A stretch of DNA of 64,000 nucleotides from Cervus elaphus (GCF_910594005.1 NC_057848.1:49555616-49619615), one strand, 5' to 3'; shown: positions 32,290 to 44,479, counted from the stretch's first letter. The notes: generated by a model from the letters alone, not told the origin. Numbers and translations are program-made.

Positions 32290-33527
32290 ACGGGGTGTTT
32301 TGCCATGCATCGGACAGCAGCCAATCAGCCCCTCTGCTGGAACCTAGACAGACTCAACCAAATATATGTGCGTGTGTGTTTATATCTATATCTATATTTA
32401 TTTATTTCCCTCCTCAAATTGAGGTCTGGGCTCCTGCACTGCAGTGGTCTAAAGGATACCTGCAGATCCCCACACTCTGGCTAGGGTGATGTCTAAGACA
32501 CCTCGGTCGGGCACAGCCTTGGGAACCCAGCAGGCTGTGTGCTCACTTGGAGGATGGAGTGTTCCTTGGAGGTGCCGGATTGCATGGTAACTCAGAACCC
32601 GGAAAATGTGGAGAGGAATAGGCAAGGGGAGGGGCAGCTCCCTTCCTGCACTTAGGTGCTGTTCTCAACTCTCAGTTCCAGAGGCCGGTGCTTGGGCATA
32701 GTCCCCTGGGGCTTTGAGGAGAGGTCCTGCGGGGTGGGCAAGATTTTCACAAGCAAACATGAAGATAAAGAGCATTCGGGGTGGAGGCAACAACAAGGAC
32801 GAATGAGAATATAAGTGTCCAGAGCGAAGGCTTATTCTCAAGAGGTGGGTGTTCCATACTTTTCTTGGCCTCATCAGAGCAGCCAGTCCCCTGGCAGGCT
32901 CCTACGCAGGCAGGCTCAATTCGTTTACACGGTTAAAAACATGGCGCCTGGAAGCTGGTGGTTCGTAGCCATTCTGCACAAACACCCCTCCTAACAAAAG
33001 TATCAATACACTTGCTGCCTGGGGGGAGGGGGGATACACGGGGAGATGGATTTGCTTGTCTGACCTATCAGGGGAGCCCGTGGGGGCTACTTTGTTGCTG
33101 CTTCCACCTCCCTTCGCCTGCCGTGTGTGTTTAGTTTTCATCCTGCTCACCTCACTTCTTTTGCAATGTTATCTCAAACTCGCAAGTTCCAAGTACAAAC
33201 CATGGGTCCTTTCCACCACTGTAGTCCATCCAGCTGCTGCATTCCAGTGTTCCCCAACACTCCCCCACACCCCAGTTCTGATTATTTCCCCCATATTATT
33301 CATCTCATAGCAACACATGTCCCTTGCATGGGCTGGTGGTGGTGAAAATGAAAGCAGGGACTGCTTTATAGAGACAGCTGCGTTTTTGTATCTACAGGTG
33401 TGGGTGCGGGGAACGAACATTTCAGAAAGAAGTAACCATGTGTGAAATGGCACAGAAAGTGTAGAGAACTGGCTCACAAACTTTTAGTGTACGTGATAAT
33501 GGTAGAGGCAGCTTACTAAATATACAC
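32290..33527. other. Upstream flank of the DCAF12-like gene
   Basis: About 1.2 kb free of ruminant repeats, fading from the CpG island into ordinary DNA; a short TATATC-type simple stretch near 32370-32405. Short frames on both strands have no recognisable product. Confidence 0.5.
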
Positions 33528-33997
33528 GTTGTGTTCCTCAGTCCCTAAGTTGTGTACTACTCTTTGCGACCCCGTAGACTGCAGCACACCAGGCTTCTCT
33601 GCCCTCCACTGTCTCCCAGAGTTTGCTCAAGTTCATATCCATTGAGTCTGTGCTGCTGTCTAACCATCTCATCCTCTGCAGTCCCGTTCTCTTCTTGCCC
33701 TCAATCTTTCCCAGCATCAGGCCCTTTTACAATGAGTCAGCTCTTCATAGCAGGTGGCAAGAGTACTAGAACTTCAGCTCAGTTTCAGTCCTTCCAGTGA
33801 ACATTCAGGATTGATTTCCTTTAGGATTGACTGGTTTGATCTCCTTGCTCTCAAGAGTTTTCTCTAGCACCGCAGTTCAAAAACATCAATTCTTCGGTGC
33901 TCTCTTCTTTATAGGCCAACTCTCACATCCATACCTGAGTACTGGAAAAACCATAGCTTTGACTAGATGGACCTTTGTTGGCAAAGTAATGTCTCTG

Positions 33998-34057
<60 letters not shown>

Positions 34058-35060
34058 CTTGTCTCTGCTTTTTAATACGCTATCTAGGTTGGTCATAGCT
34101 TTCCTTCCAAGGAGCAAGAGTCTTAATTTCATGGCTGCAGTCACCGTCTGCAGTGGTTTTGGAGCTCAAGAAAATAAAATCTGTCACTATTTCTACTTTT
34201 TCTTCTTTTAGTTGCCATGAAGTGGTGGGACCAGATGCCATGATCTTAGTTTTTTGAATGCTGAGTTTCAAACCAGCCTTTTCACTCTCACCAAGAGGAG
34301 CTTTAGTCCTCTTCACTTTCTGCCATTAGAGTGGTATCATGTGCATATCTGAGGTTGTTGATATTTCTTCCCTCCCTCCTTCCATCTCCCCACTTCCCTC
34401 CCTCCCTTGATTCCAGCTTGTGGTTTATCCAGCCCAGCATTTTGCATGATCTACTCTGCATATAAGTTAAATAAACAGGGCGACAATATACAGCCTTGTC
34501 ATAACTCCTTTTCCAATTTGGAGCCAGTTCATTGTTGCATGTCCAGTTCTAGCTGTTGCTTCTTGACCTACATACAGGTTTCTCAGGAGACAGGTAAAGT
34601 GGTCTGGTACTCCCATCTCTTTAAGAATTTTCTACAGTTGTGATCCATGCAGTAAAGGCTTTAGTGTAGTCAATGAAGCAGTAGTAGAAGCTCCTTTGCT
34701 TTCTCCATGATCCAACAAATGTTGGCAATTTGATCTCTGGTTCCTCTGCCTTTTCGAAATCAAGCTTGTACATCCAGAAGTTCTCGGTTCATGTACTACT
34801 GAAACCTAGCTTGAAGAGATTTGAGCATTACCTTGCTAGCATGTGAAATGAGCACAATTGTGTGGAAGTTTGAACATTCTTTGACATGGCACTTCTTTGG
34901 GATTGGAATGAAAACTGACCTTTTCTAGTCCTGTGGCCACTGATGAGTTTTCCAAATTTGCTGACGTATTTAGTGCAACACTTAAACAGTATTGTCTGTT
35001 AAGATTTTAAATAGCTTAGCTGGAATTCCGTCCCCTCCACTAGCTTCCTTTATAGTAATG
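33528..35060 (-). mobile_element. BovB LINE, 1.5 kb, antisense
   Basis: 5'-truncated copy covering the polymerase region to the 3' end, antisense, with frames broken throughout. It contains a (TG)n expansion (34002-34058) and a CCCT-rich expansion near 34370-34407 in place of the usual sequence. The right edge (CTCCACTAGCTTCC..TAGTAATG) corresponds to the ASGG region upstream of the polymerase core. Confidence 0.92.
33991..34072 (+). repeat. (TG)n microsatellite bracketed by a 12-bp duplication
   Basis: About 25 TG units plus four GC units, with GTCTCTGCTTTT on each side (33991-34002 and 34061-34072), inside the BovB where this 12-mer normally occurs once. Confidence 0.9.
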
Positions 35061-36344
35061 ATAAATACATTAATCAAAAGACAAAGATTGGCAGAATGAA
35101 TTAAAAAGAAAACATGATTCAAAAATATGATTTCTATAAGTAACTCCCTTCAAATATGACATCAATAGATTGAAAATAAAAAGAAAAATAATACAAGCAT
35201 TAATCATAAAAATTAGGAGAAGCTGTATTAACATCAGAAAAAGTAAACTTCAGTGTTGAGAAAATTACTAAAGACAAAGAGAGTCATTATATAATGCTAG
35301 AAGGATCAATCCACGAAGAAGGCATTACAATCCTAAATTTGTAAGTGCCAAACAAGAGCGACTCCATGATTAAGTTGGATTTACTCCAGGTATGCAAGTC
35401 TGGTTTGACATCTGAAAATCTGTACAAACCAACGTGTCAAAAGTACAATGAAAAAAACCATATAATCATATCAACTGACAGAAAAAACAGTTGACCAAAT
35501 CCAATCCCCATTCATGATAAAAACTCTCAGCAAACTTAGAATAGAAAAGAACTTCTTCAACTTAGTAAAGAACATTTATAAAAACCTACAGCAAGCATCC
35601 TATTGAAAGGTGAGAAGCTAGATGCTTTACCTCTAAGAAAAGAAACAAGGCGAGGGTTTCTGGTTTCATCACTTTAATCCAGTATAGTATTAGAATTTCT
35701 ACCCAGTTTAATAAGGCAAGATAAATAAAAGGCCTAAAAATTGGAAATAAGTAAATAAATGTGTTCCTATTTGCAGATGAAATGATTGTGTATGTAGAAA
35801 GTCCTAAGGAATCTACAAGAAGAAATTCCTAGAACTGATAAGTGAATTCAGCAAGGTTGTAGGATTCTCAGAATTCGGTTATATTTATATATACCAACAA
35901 CTAACATATAACAACCAAAATTAAGAACACAATACCATTTAAAATCATACAGATAAAATGAAATATTTACATATAAACATCAAAATATGTATAGGATGTA
36001 TGGTTAAAAAGACAAAATACTAATGCATGAAATGAGTTAAGATACATGATATGTTTATATTTTTGAAGATGCAACATTGTACAGATGTCAATACTCCAGA
36101 AACTTATCTGCACTTGTAATGCAATTTCTATCAAAATCTCAGCAAGGTATTTTTGGAGACATAAACAAACTTGTTCTAAAATCTGTATGGAAAGGCACAG
36201 TCCCTATAAAACAATCTTGAATGCAAGAGAAAAGTAAGAGGAATCACTCTACATATCTACAGTAATCAAGATAGTATGATATTAGCAGAACTATAGACAC
36301 AGCAAACAGAACAAAGAACACAGAAATACACACACCAAATATGT

Positions 36345-36398
36345 TAATCCATGTTGTTTCCAGACTTTGGAGCCAAAGTCTAGAAACAACATGGATTA
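36345..36398. repeat. Near-perfect hairpin (26-bp arms, 2-bp loop)
   Basis: Arms 36345-36370 and 36373-36398 are reverse complements with one mismatch; the loop is AG. The right arm is genuine L1 sequence (the AAGTCTAGAAACAAC section before CATTAGATGG), while the left arm is an inverted copy at an internal L1 deletion junction. Confidence 0.92.
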
Positions 36399-36615
36399 GA
36401 TATTGCCCTTCATTAGATGGATGGTTAAACAAACTGTAGTACATCTATATCATGGATAATGACTCAGCAGTACAAAAAGTATAGACTACTGATACATGCT
36501 CTAACTTGAATGAATCTTTTTTAGAAGTTGAATTTTATATTGAAAAAAAATTTAGATATTTTTATGTGGTTCAGAATAAGGGAACAATGAACAGTGTTTA
36601 GGTGAAAGAGGTTCA

Positions 36616-36712
36616 GTTTTTTAACTTTTTATTTTGTATTGGAGTACAGCTGATTAACAATGTTGTGATAGTTTCAGGCAGACAGCGAAGGACTCAACTA
36701 TACATATACATG
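36616..36712 (-). mobile_element. Short L1 3' UTR fragment, antisense
   Basis: TTTTTATTTTGTATTGGAGTACAG..TTAACAATGTTGTG..TACATATACATG is the antisense end of a cetartiodactyl L1 3' UTR, placed inside the older sense L1. Confidence 0.7.
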
Positions 36713-37181
36713 TAAAGGAAGAATATTGAGGGAATTATATTGGATGAAGAAAACAAATGTCAGAAGGTTAAAAACCTTCCATTTGCATAACATTTTTGAA
36801 ATGGCCAATTTATAGAAATAGACAAATTAGTTACCAGGCGTTAAATGAAGTGGAAGTTGGGAGTAAAGTGGCTGTGTCCATAACAGGTCAGCAATAGGTA
36901 TCACTGTAGTGATGGAAATGTTTTAAATCGTCACTGTCAATGCCAATATTCTGGTACCGATATTCTACTAGAGTTTCTCATTGGAGCAAACTGGCTAAAG
37001 TATAGACTGAATCTCTGTGTTATTTCTTACCATTGCATGTGAATCTACAATTATCTCAAAATAAAAATTTAAAAATCATGAGAAAATAAATCATGGAATG
37101 TATAAAGATACTGAAAATTTGTTAAGATAGAAAATTTTTAAAAGAAACTATCAGCATTCCTTTGTCAATAGGTCTAACGCT

Positions 37182-37645
37182 GACCTATAGTCAAAGCTAT
37201 GGTTTTTCCAGTAGTCATGTACAGATGTGAGAGTTGAACCATAAAGAAGACTGAGTGCCAAAGAATTGATGCTTTTGAACTGTAGTGCTGGGAAAGACTC
37301 TTGAGAGTCCCTTGGTCAGCAAGGAGATCAAAGCAGTCAATCCTAAAGGAAATTAACCCTGAATATTCATTGGAAAGACTGATGCTGAAGCTGAAGCTCC
37401 AATATTTTGGCTACCTGATGCGAAGAGCCAACTTACTGGAAAAGACCCTGATGCTGGGGAAGATTGAGGGCAGAAGGAGAAGGGGACAACAGAGGATGAG
37501 ATGGTTGGACAGCATCACTGACTCAATGGACATGGGTTTGAGTAAACTCCAGGAGATAGTGAAGGACAGGGAAACCCTGTGTGCTGCAGTCCATAGGGTC
37601 ACAAAGAGTCAAACAAGACTGAGCAACTGAACAGCAACTAACACT
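37182..37645 (+). mobile_element. BovB 3' fragment, sense
   Basis: 5'-truncated from the C-terminal part of ORF2 to the tail GAGCAACTGAACAGCAAC. A 109-codon stretch (37301-37630) remains open but is only the conserved C-terminus (RRRRGQQRMRWLDSI). Confidence 0.92.
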
Positions 37646-37649
37646 GACA

Positions 37650-38510
37650 CATTGGACTCTGCTTACAATTGTGCAGCCTGGCCTCTTGACTTGACAGAGG
37701 CCTTTAGAACATTTGGGGGCTAGGGCAGGGGAAAACATAGTCAGATGCCACTCTCTCTCTTGGGTAGCTCTCACCTCACTGTGCACAACTGTCAGGCACC
37801 TGATAGAATTGAGCAGAAAGGAAACATTTAGCATTGCAGACTCCCCTCCCCCCATAAATGTACCCAAGGAGGCTGCAACCTAACAACCTCAGTGAGGTCC
37901 TGGAATCAGGATTCTTTCAGAGAATGGTCAAACTTCCTTCTAACTGTGCAGGTTAGATGATTGAGGTTAATATACTGACCAGCTGCTTCTTTAGTAGGTC
38001 CAAATGAAGTGTTTAAAAGAGTGCTTTCTCACCCCTTACCAGGACTTCCAGTAGTAGGCAGAAGACTTCCCACAATTAAAAAAAAATCCAAGAAGACTTG
38101 TCTGCTTATTTGAATATGATATACACAAAATACTATGCCCATATATTTTATACTTTCTTGAGGAGATGTAAAAGAGATTTAATGGATTAATGCAATGCAG
38201 ATGTATCCTAGAATTTTAGTATGAGGTACCTGGAGTTTACCTGTGTATGGTGAATGATGATACGATGATAATGATATGAAAGGGAGATGATATGGGGGAA
38301 GGAGAGAGAAAGAGATAGGGATGGGGCAAGCAAAAAGGAAAGACACAAATACCCTCCAAACTCAGCATATATGATATGATTACATATTTACATTTATTTA
38401 AAATTGCATATCTGTATGTATAAACATAATTTTTAAATAATAGACAAATTTACTGTTTTATATTTTCTTTGGTACCTCAATTTATAGTCTTGTACTCACT
38501 GCTTAGAGAT
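37650..38510. other. Intergenic stretch without recognised features
   Basis: Nothing assigned; a purine-rich patch (AGGGAGATGATATGG..GAGAGAAAGAGATAGGG) lies near 38280-38325. Confidence 0.4.
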
Positions 38511-38514
38511 GTCG

Positions 38515-40060
38515 TCTAGTGGACTGTTATTTGCTGATTAATAAGACAAGTACTGTGTTAAGTGCTTCACATAAATTATTTCATTTAATACCTACTACAA
38601 CAACTGGAGCCCTGGATTATCTCTCCCATTGAACATATTAGGAATGTTCAGTTCAGTTCAGTCACTCAGTTGTGTCTGACTCTTTGTGACTCCATGAACC
38701 ACAGCACGCCAGGCCTCCCTGTCCATCACCAAGACTCCCGGGGTACACACAAACCCATGGCCATCAAGTCGGTGACATCATCCAACCATGTCATCCTCTG
38801 TTGTCCCCTTTTCCTCCTGCCCTCAATCTTTCCCAGCATCGGGGGCTTCTCAAATGAGTCAGCTGTTCACATCAGGTGGCCAAAGAATTGGAGTTTCAGC
38901 TCCAATATCAGTCCTTCCAATGAACACCCAGGACTGATCTCCTTTAGGATGGACTGGTTGGATATCCTTGCAGTCTAAGGGACTCTCAAGAGTCTTCTCC
39001 AACACCACAGTTCAAAAGCATCAATGCTTTAGCTCTCAGCTTTTAGAGTCCAACTCACACATACATACATGACCACTGGAAAAACCATAGCCTTGACTAG
39101 ACAGACCTTTGTTAGCAAAGTAATGTCTCTGCTTTTTAATATGCTCTCTAGGTTGGTCGTAACTTTCCTTCCAAGGAGTAAGTGTCTTTTAATTTCATGG
39201 CTGCAGTCACCATCTGCAGTGATTTTGGAGCCCAGAAAAATGAAGTCTGACACTGTTTCCACTGTTTCCCCATCTAGTTGCCGTGAAGTGATGGGACCAG
39301 ATGCCATGATCTTAGTTTTCTGAATGTTGAGCTTTAAGCCAACTTTTTCGCTCTCCTCTTTCACTTTCATCAAGAGGCTCTTTTGTTCTTCTTCACTTTC
39401 TGCCATAAGGGTGGTGTCATCTGCATATCTGAGGTTATTGATATTTCTCCTGGCAATCTAGATTCCAGCTTGTGCTTCCTCCAGCCCAGCGTTTCTCATG
39501 ATGTACTCTGCATATAAGTTAAATAAGCAGGGTGACAATATACAGCCTTGACGTACTCCTTTTCCTATTTGAAACCAGTCTATTTTTCCATGTCCAGTTC
39601 TAACTGTTGCTTCCTGACCTGCATACAGATTTCTCAAGAGGCAGGTCAGGTGGTCTGGTATTCCTATCTCTTTCTGAATTTTCCAGTTTATTGTGATCTA
39701 CACAGTCAAAGGCTTTGGCATAGTCAGTAAAGCAGAAATAGATGTTTTTCTGGAACTCTCTTGCTTTTTTATGATCCAGTGGATGTTGGCAATTTGATCT
39801 CTGGTTCCTCTGCCTTTTCTAAAACCAACTTGAACATCTGGAAGTTCACGGTTCATGTATTGCTGAAGCCTGGTTCGGAGAATTTTGAGCATTACTTTTA
39901 CTAGTGTGTGAGATGAGTGCAATTGTATTAGGAATGGAAGTATTAGGAATGGAAGTACAGTAAATTTAAGATAACTCATCAAATTCATATAGCTAGTACG
40001 TGAAAGAGCCTGGATTGGCATGTATCTTGGCTTGCTTCCCATGACCATGCACAGGCTATA
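38515..40060 (-). mobile_element. MIR SINE, antisense, split by a BovB
   Basis: Left part 38515-38646 (TACTGTGTTAAGTGCTTCACATAAATTATTTCATTTAATACC) and right part 39937-40060 (CATATAGCTAGTACGTGAAAGAGCCTGGATTGG) are consecutive pieces of an antisense MIR, separated by the BovB at 38647-39925. Confidence 0.75.
38647..39925 (-). mobile_element. BovB LINE, antisense, with TSD
   Basis: About 1.28 kb of polymerase region to 3' end, between TATTAGGAATG duplications (38636-38646 and 39926-39936). The right duplication is part of a tandem TATTAGGAATGGAAG pair. The coding sequence is broken; the longest remnant, at 39029-39406 (minus), includes LNIQKTKIMASGPITS. Confidence 0.94.
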
Positions 40061-40426
40061 GTATGTATTCTGTATTGAACTTTTGCTTATAAAAGCAAGT
40101 GATACAGTGAGGCTTTGTCTTATTTCTTTGAAGATTAAGAAGTACTGCTCTTATTTTTAAGGTAGAACGTAGGAATAAAAGCTAAATGTATAACTCGGCC
40201 AAAAGACTTGTATCACTTATTGAGAACCGTTAGGATAAAGTTAAAATATATTGAATTCTTTTCCAAGTGTCTGGTTCCCCTTGCTGAGAGTTTTTAGGAC
40301 ATGTGAAGTCAGTCCTGATCATTTCAAAAATCTAAAAGACAGCACAATTATCAGTTTCAAAAAAGTAAGAAGGAAAAAGAAATATGTAATATTTCAGTAT
40401 TATTTTCCATATACAACAGTATCCCC

Positions 40427-40899
40427 TTAGGCAGAGGGCATACATTCCAAGACCCGCAGTGCCTGAAACTGCAGATAGTACCAAACTCTATATATACTAT
40501 GTTTTTCTATACATACATATCTGTGATAAAGTTTCATTTATAAATTAAGCACAGTAAGAGAATATCCAACCTGCCAGCATTACTACTTTTGTGATTTGGG
40601 GCCATTACTAAATAAAATAAAGGTTGCTGCACTGCAGTACTGTGACAGGTGATCTGGTAAGTTAGATGGCCACTAAGCAACTAACAGATGGGATAAGCTG
40701 GACAAAGGGATGATTCATGTCTTGGGCAGGATGGGGATAGATAGCACAAGATTTCATTACATTACTCAGAATGGTATGCAATTTAAAATTTATGAATTAT
40801 TTCTGGAATATTCTGTTTAATATTTTCAGATCACAATTGACCATGGGTAACTGAAACTGTGGAAAGTGAAACAGTGGATAAGGCAGGGAGGGACTACTG
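40427..40899 (-). mobile_element. Tigger-type (TcMar) DNA transposon, non-autonomous
   Basis: Antisense element with CAGTATCCCC at the left and CAGTAGTCCCTCCC (rc) at the right as inverted ends. The interior keeps the start of the ancestral transposase region (GGCCCCAAATCACAAAAGTAG, rc). Internally deleted. Confidence 0.75.
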
Positions 40900-40951
40900 G
40901 ATTTTCCCTAATTCCTACTTTATAGAATTATAGGGCCATACACATCAGCAG

Positions 40952-42395
40952 GGTGACAATATACAGCCTTGACGTACTCCTTTTCCTATTTGGAACCAGT
41001 CTGTTGTTCCATGTCCAGTTCTGACTGTTGCTTCCTGACCTGCATACAGGTTTCTCAAGAGACAGGTGAGATGGTCTGGTATTCCCATCTCTTTGAGAAT
41101 TTTCTACAGTTTATTGTGATCCACACAGTCAAAGGCTTTGGCATAGTCAATAAAGCAGAAACAGATGTTTTTCTGGAACTCTCTTGCTTTTTCAATGATC
41201 CATCAGATGTTGGCAACTTGATCTCTGGTTCCTCTGCCTTTCCTAAAACCAGTTTGAACATCTGGAAGTTCACGGTTCACGTATTGCTGAAGCCTGGCTT
41301 GGAGAATTTTGAGCATTACTTTACTAGCATGTGAAATGAGTGAGTTGTGCGGCAGTTTGAGCATTCTTTGGCATTGCCTTTCTTTGGGACTGGAATGAAA
41401 ACTGACCTTTTTCCAGTCTTGTGGCCACTGCTAGTTTTCCAAATTTGCTGGCATATATAGTGCAGCACTTTCACAGCATAATCTTTCAGGATTTGTATAT
41501 CGTCACCCTGCTTATTTAACTTATATGCAGAGTACATCATGAGAAACGCTGGGCTGGAGGAAGCACAAGCTGGAATCAAGATTGCTGGGAGAAATATCAA
41601 TAACCTCAGATATGCAGATGACACCACCCTTATGGCAGAAAGGGAAGAGGAACTAAAAGACCTCTTGATGAAAGTGAAAGAGGAGAGTGAAAAAGTTGGC
41701 TTAAAGCTCAACATTCAGAAAACTAAGATCATGGCATCTGGTCCTATCACTTTATGGGAAATAGGTGAGGAAACAGTGGAAACAGTGTCAGACTTCATTT
41801 TTCTGGGCTCCAAAATCACTGCAGATTGTGATTGCAGGCATGAAATTAAAAGACTCTTACTCCTTGGAAGGAAAGTTATGACCAACCTAGATTGCATATG
41901 TAAAAGCAGAGACATTACTTTGCCAACAAAGGTCCATTTAGTCAAGGCTATGGTTTTTTCAGTAGTTATGTATGCATGTGAGAGCTGGACGGTGAAGAAA
42001 GCTGAGCGCCGAAAAATTGATGCTTTTGAACTGTGGTGTTGGAGAAGACTCTTGAGAGTCCCTTGGACTTCAAGGAGATCCAACCAGTCCATCCTAAAGG
42101 AGATCAGTCCTGGGTGTTCATTGGAAGGACTGATGTTGAAGCTGAAACTCCAATACTTGGCCACCTCATTCGAAGAGTTGACTCATTCGAAAAGACCCTA
42201 ATGCTGGGAAGGATTGAGGGCAGGAGGAGAAGGGGATGACAGAGGATGAGATGGCTGGATGGCATCACCGACTCGATGGACATGGTTTTGGGTAGACTCT
42301 GGGAGTTGGTGATGGACAGGGAGGCCTGACGTGCTGCGATTCATGGAGTCACAAAGAGTCGGACACGACTGAGTGGCTGAACTGAACTGAACTGA
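40952..42395 (+). mobile_element. BovB with 5' inversion, 12-bp TSD
   Basis: Between perfect ACACATCAGCAG duplications (40940-40951 and 42396-42407). The 3' part 41499-42395 is sense and keeps a 220-codon open stretch (41539-42201) with INNLRYADDTTLMAE, the polymerase catalytic motif. The 5' part 40952-41498 is the immediately preceding BovB segment in antisense. The two overlap by about 15 bp at the TATAT(C/T)GTCACCCTGC junction. This is the hallmark of twin priming during insertion. The copy is not functional as a whole, since the endonuclease is missing and the polymerase is split. Confidence 0.93.
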
Positions 42396-42407
42396 ACACA
42401 TCAGCAG

Positions 42408-42655
42408 AGTTGAAGCTCCAATACTTTGGTCACCTGATGTGAAGAGCTGACTCATTGGAAAAGACCCTGGTGCTGGGAAAGATTGAGGGCAAGAGGAGAA
42501 GGGGGCAGCAGAGAATGAGATGGTTGGATGTCATCTCCGACTCAATTGACAAGAATGTGAGCAAATTCCAGGAGATAGTGAAGGACAGGGAAGCATGGTG
42601 TGCTGCAGTTCATAGGGTCACAAAAATTGGATACAACTTAATAACTGAACAACAG
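42408..42655 (+). mobile_element. BovB 3' fragment, sense
   Basis: Independent, older 5'-truncated tail beginning at the TSD of the preceding element (GTTGAAGCTCCAATACTTTGG) and ending ATAACTGAACAACAGC. Confidence 0.9.
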
Positions 42656-42659
42656 CAAA

Positions 42660-43425
42660 TTATCCTGAAGAGAGGACTAAGAGATGGTTCATGGTACCTG
42701 CCTTCCCACAGTACCTTTAATGGCAACCTACCTCACCCAGAGCTCTTGTTCTAGAAGAAGGCTTTTGCTGATATAGCTTTTTATCATATGACCTTGTTCT
42801 CCTGGTCTCAGCTGATTGGACCAAGCGAAAGTACAAAGATAAAGGTAAGTCAGTCCATAGAAAGACAGGTATTAGAGTCAAATAATAAGCTAGGACAGTG
42901 AGATTCTCAGCTTCAATAATTTTATGTAATACATACTAACTACTATGAACTTAATATGCATTCACTATAGTTAGTCTATAATGGAATTTCGAAAACCCTG
43001 ATTTGTGGGAAAAAGTGGCAGTGAGTGGAATTAAGTAACACTGCAGTGTACTTCAATAAATGCTGATTGGGAAATGAACAATGAGACTTCTGGTTACTAT
43101 AGTTTTTTCTAAAATTGATACATTTATCTCCAAATTCTTTATTTTAATGTGTTTTGGAGGAGCAGACTGGCATTTAGCATATGTTTCAGTTTAGTCACTG
43201 TTAATTTCTTGTAAATACATGTACATTTTCCCATTATCACTTGTCTAAATGTCCTCTAAGCATTGTTATTTCACTGAAAAAATTAGAGACCCAATCAGTA
43301 GTATTTTCTCACATTAACTTCGTGGTTTTAAGAGAAATGAATTACCGTCATAACAAAATGCTGTCTTGTGGAGAAGTGAATTGAAAATAAGAAGCAGAAA
43401 TCTATCTGGCTATCTATCTATGTAG
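42660..43425. other. Intergenic stretch without recognised features
   Basis: Nothing assigned. Confidence 0.4.
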
Positions 43426-43427
43426 CT

Positions 43428-43526
43428 ATTTTTCTCTCTGCACACACATACACACATGTATACACACATAATTTCATATGTATATATATATATATATACA
43501 CACACACATATATATATATATATGAT
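43428..43526 (+). repeat. (CA)n/(TA)n compound microsatellite
   Basis: CACACACATACACACATG.. followed by two (TA)n blocks separated by a (CA) run. Confidence 0.93.
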
Positions 43527-43529
43527 GAT

Positions 43530-44475
43530 TCAAAAAGGTATTAGAAGAGAATGCATATAAATCTGGAAAATATAATACATCAAGCACAACATACTTTTGT
43601 CTTTCAATAGCTGTGTTGACTGCATATGAAAAGATGAAAAATAGTAATTACAGGTTCTCCAAAGACAAAGTCTGACCCAAATTACTCATTAATTTTTTTT
43701 CTAACCATGCCTAGAACAAATGCTTTTAACTTAAAAGATTAGGTTTTTAAAACATGATATTTTAGAAGGAAAGTGTGTTGTAGAATAAATGCTTCAAGCA
43801 CGGTTTTATCACTCTATTTAATGTCAAAAAATTGGCATTGATATATTTATTCCTTACAGTTAAGTACTAGGTTGAATTGTCAGGTAGGCCTTACAAAGCA
43901 ATTATTCAAAGAGGCATAGTTATCCAGATCTGAAAACATGAAACAAAATGACCATATATGAATACAGTTTTTCAGGAAAAAAATGAATTACAAGCATTAT
44001 TTTCAACTAGGACCATAAATAGGATATTGTGAGGCTCCTCTGGAATACTCTGGGTATAAAAATTATATTTCATCACTCAGAAATGGTCCTTGGGGGTCCA
44101 GTGCAAGAAGATTTCTTGGAGTGTTAAAGTTCAGTGAAATGCCTTCCTAATGCATCTAACACATCACATGATCCAGTTGGACCTGGTAAGCAGCCAATGT
44201 TAGTTGAAAAAGCAGTAAGCTCAGGAGAGTAAGCTCTCACTTAGGCTTATCACTAGGTATTGATCATACTTGCAGCTGATCTATTACCAGCCTGGATGCT
44301 CCAAGGTTAACTATGCAGGATCCAACTTTACGGCAATAGATTTTGAATAATTGCCCTCTCTTAAAAGGATCCACGGGGATATGGTCTTTTGTACAAAATT
44401 TTCCAGTTTCCATAAATTTACATATTTTTCAATTCTCTTTAAACTTTGAGTTGGAGTAAGAGAAACCCAGAATAA
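43530..44475. other. Intergenic stretch without recognised features
   Basis: Nothing assigned. Confidence 0.4.
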
Positions 44476-44479
44476 CAGG

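Larger units (their letters stand above)
35061..37130 (+). mobile_element. Old L1 ORF2 to 3' region, deleted internally
   Basis: Sense L1M: ORF2 endonuclease/polymerase parts (GGAATGCAAG-like region near 35390, GACCAAATCCAATCCCCATTCATGATAAAAACTC), then a jump at 36344-36400 (hairpin) to the 3' part (GGATGGTTAAACAAACTGTAGTAC). Frames are destroyed. Confidence 0.8.

Noticed and set aside
34005..34211. Cys/Val-repeat protein
   Set aside because: Translation of a (TG)n microsatellite; the same applies to 46510-46764.
41539..42201. 220-codon open frame as a possible host gene
   Set aside because: It is the C-terminal part of the BovB polymerase with YADD, inside a TSD-bounded insertion lacking its N-terminus.
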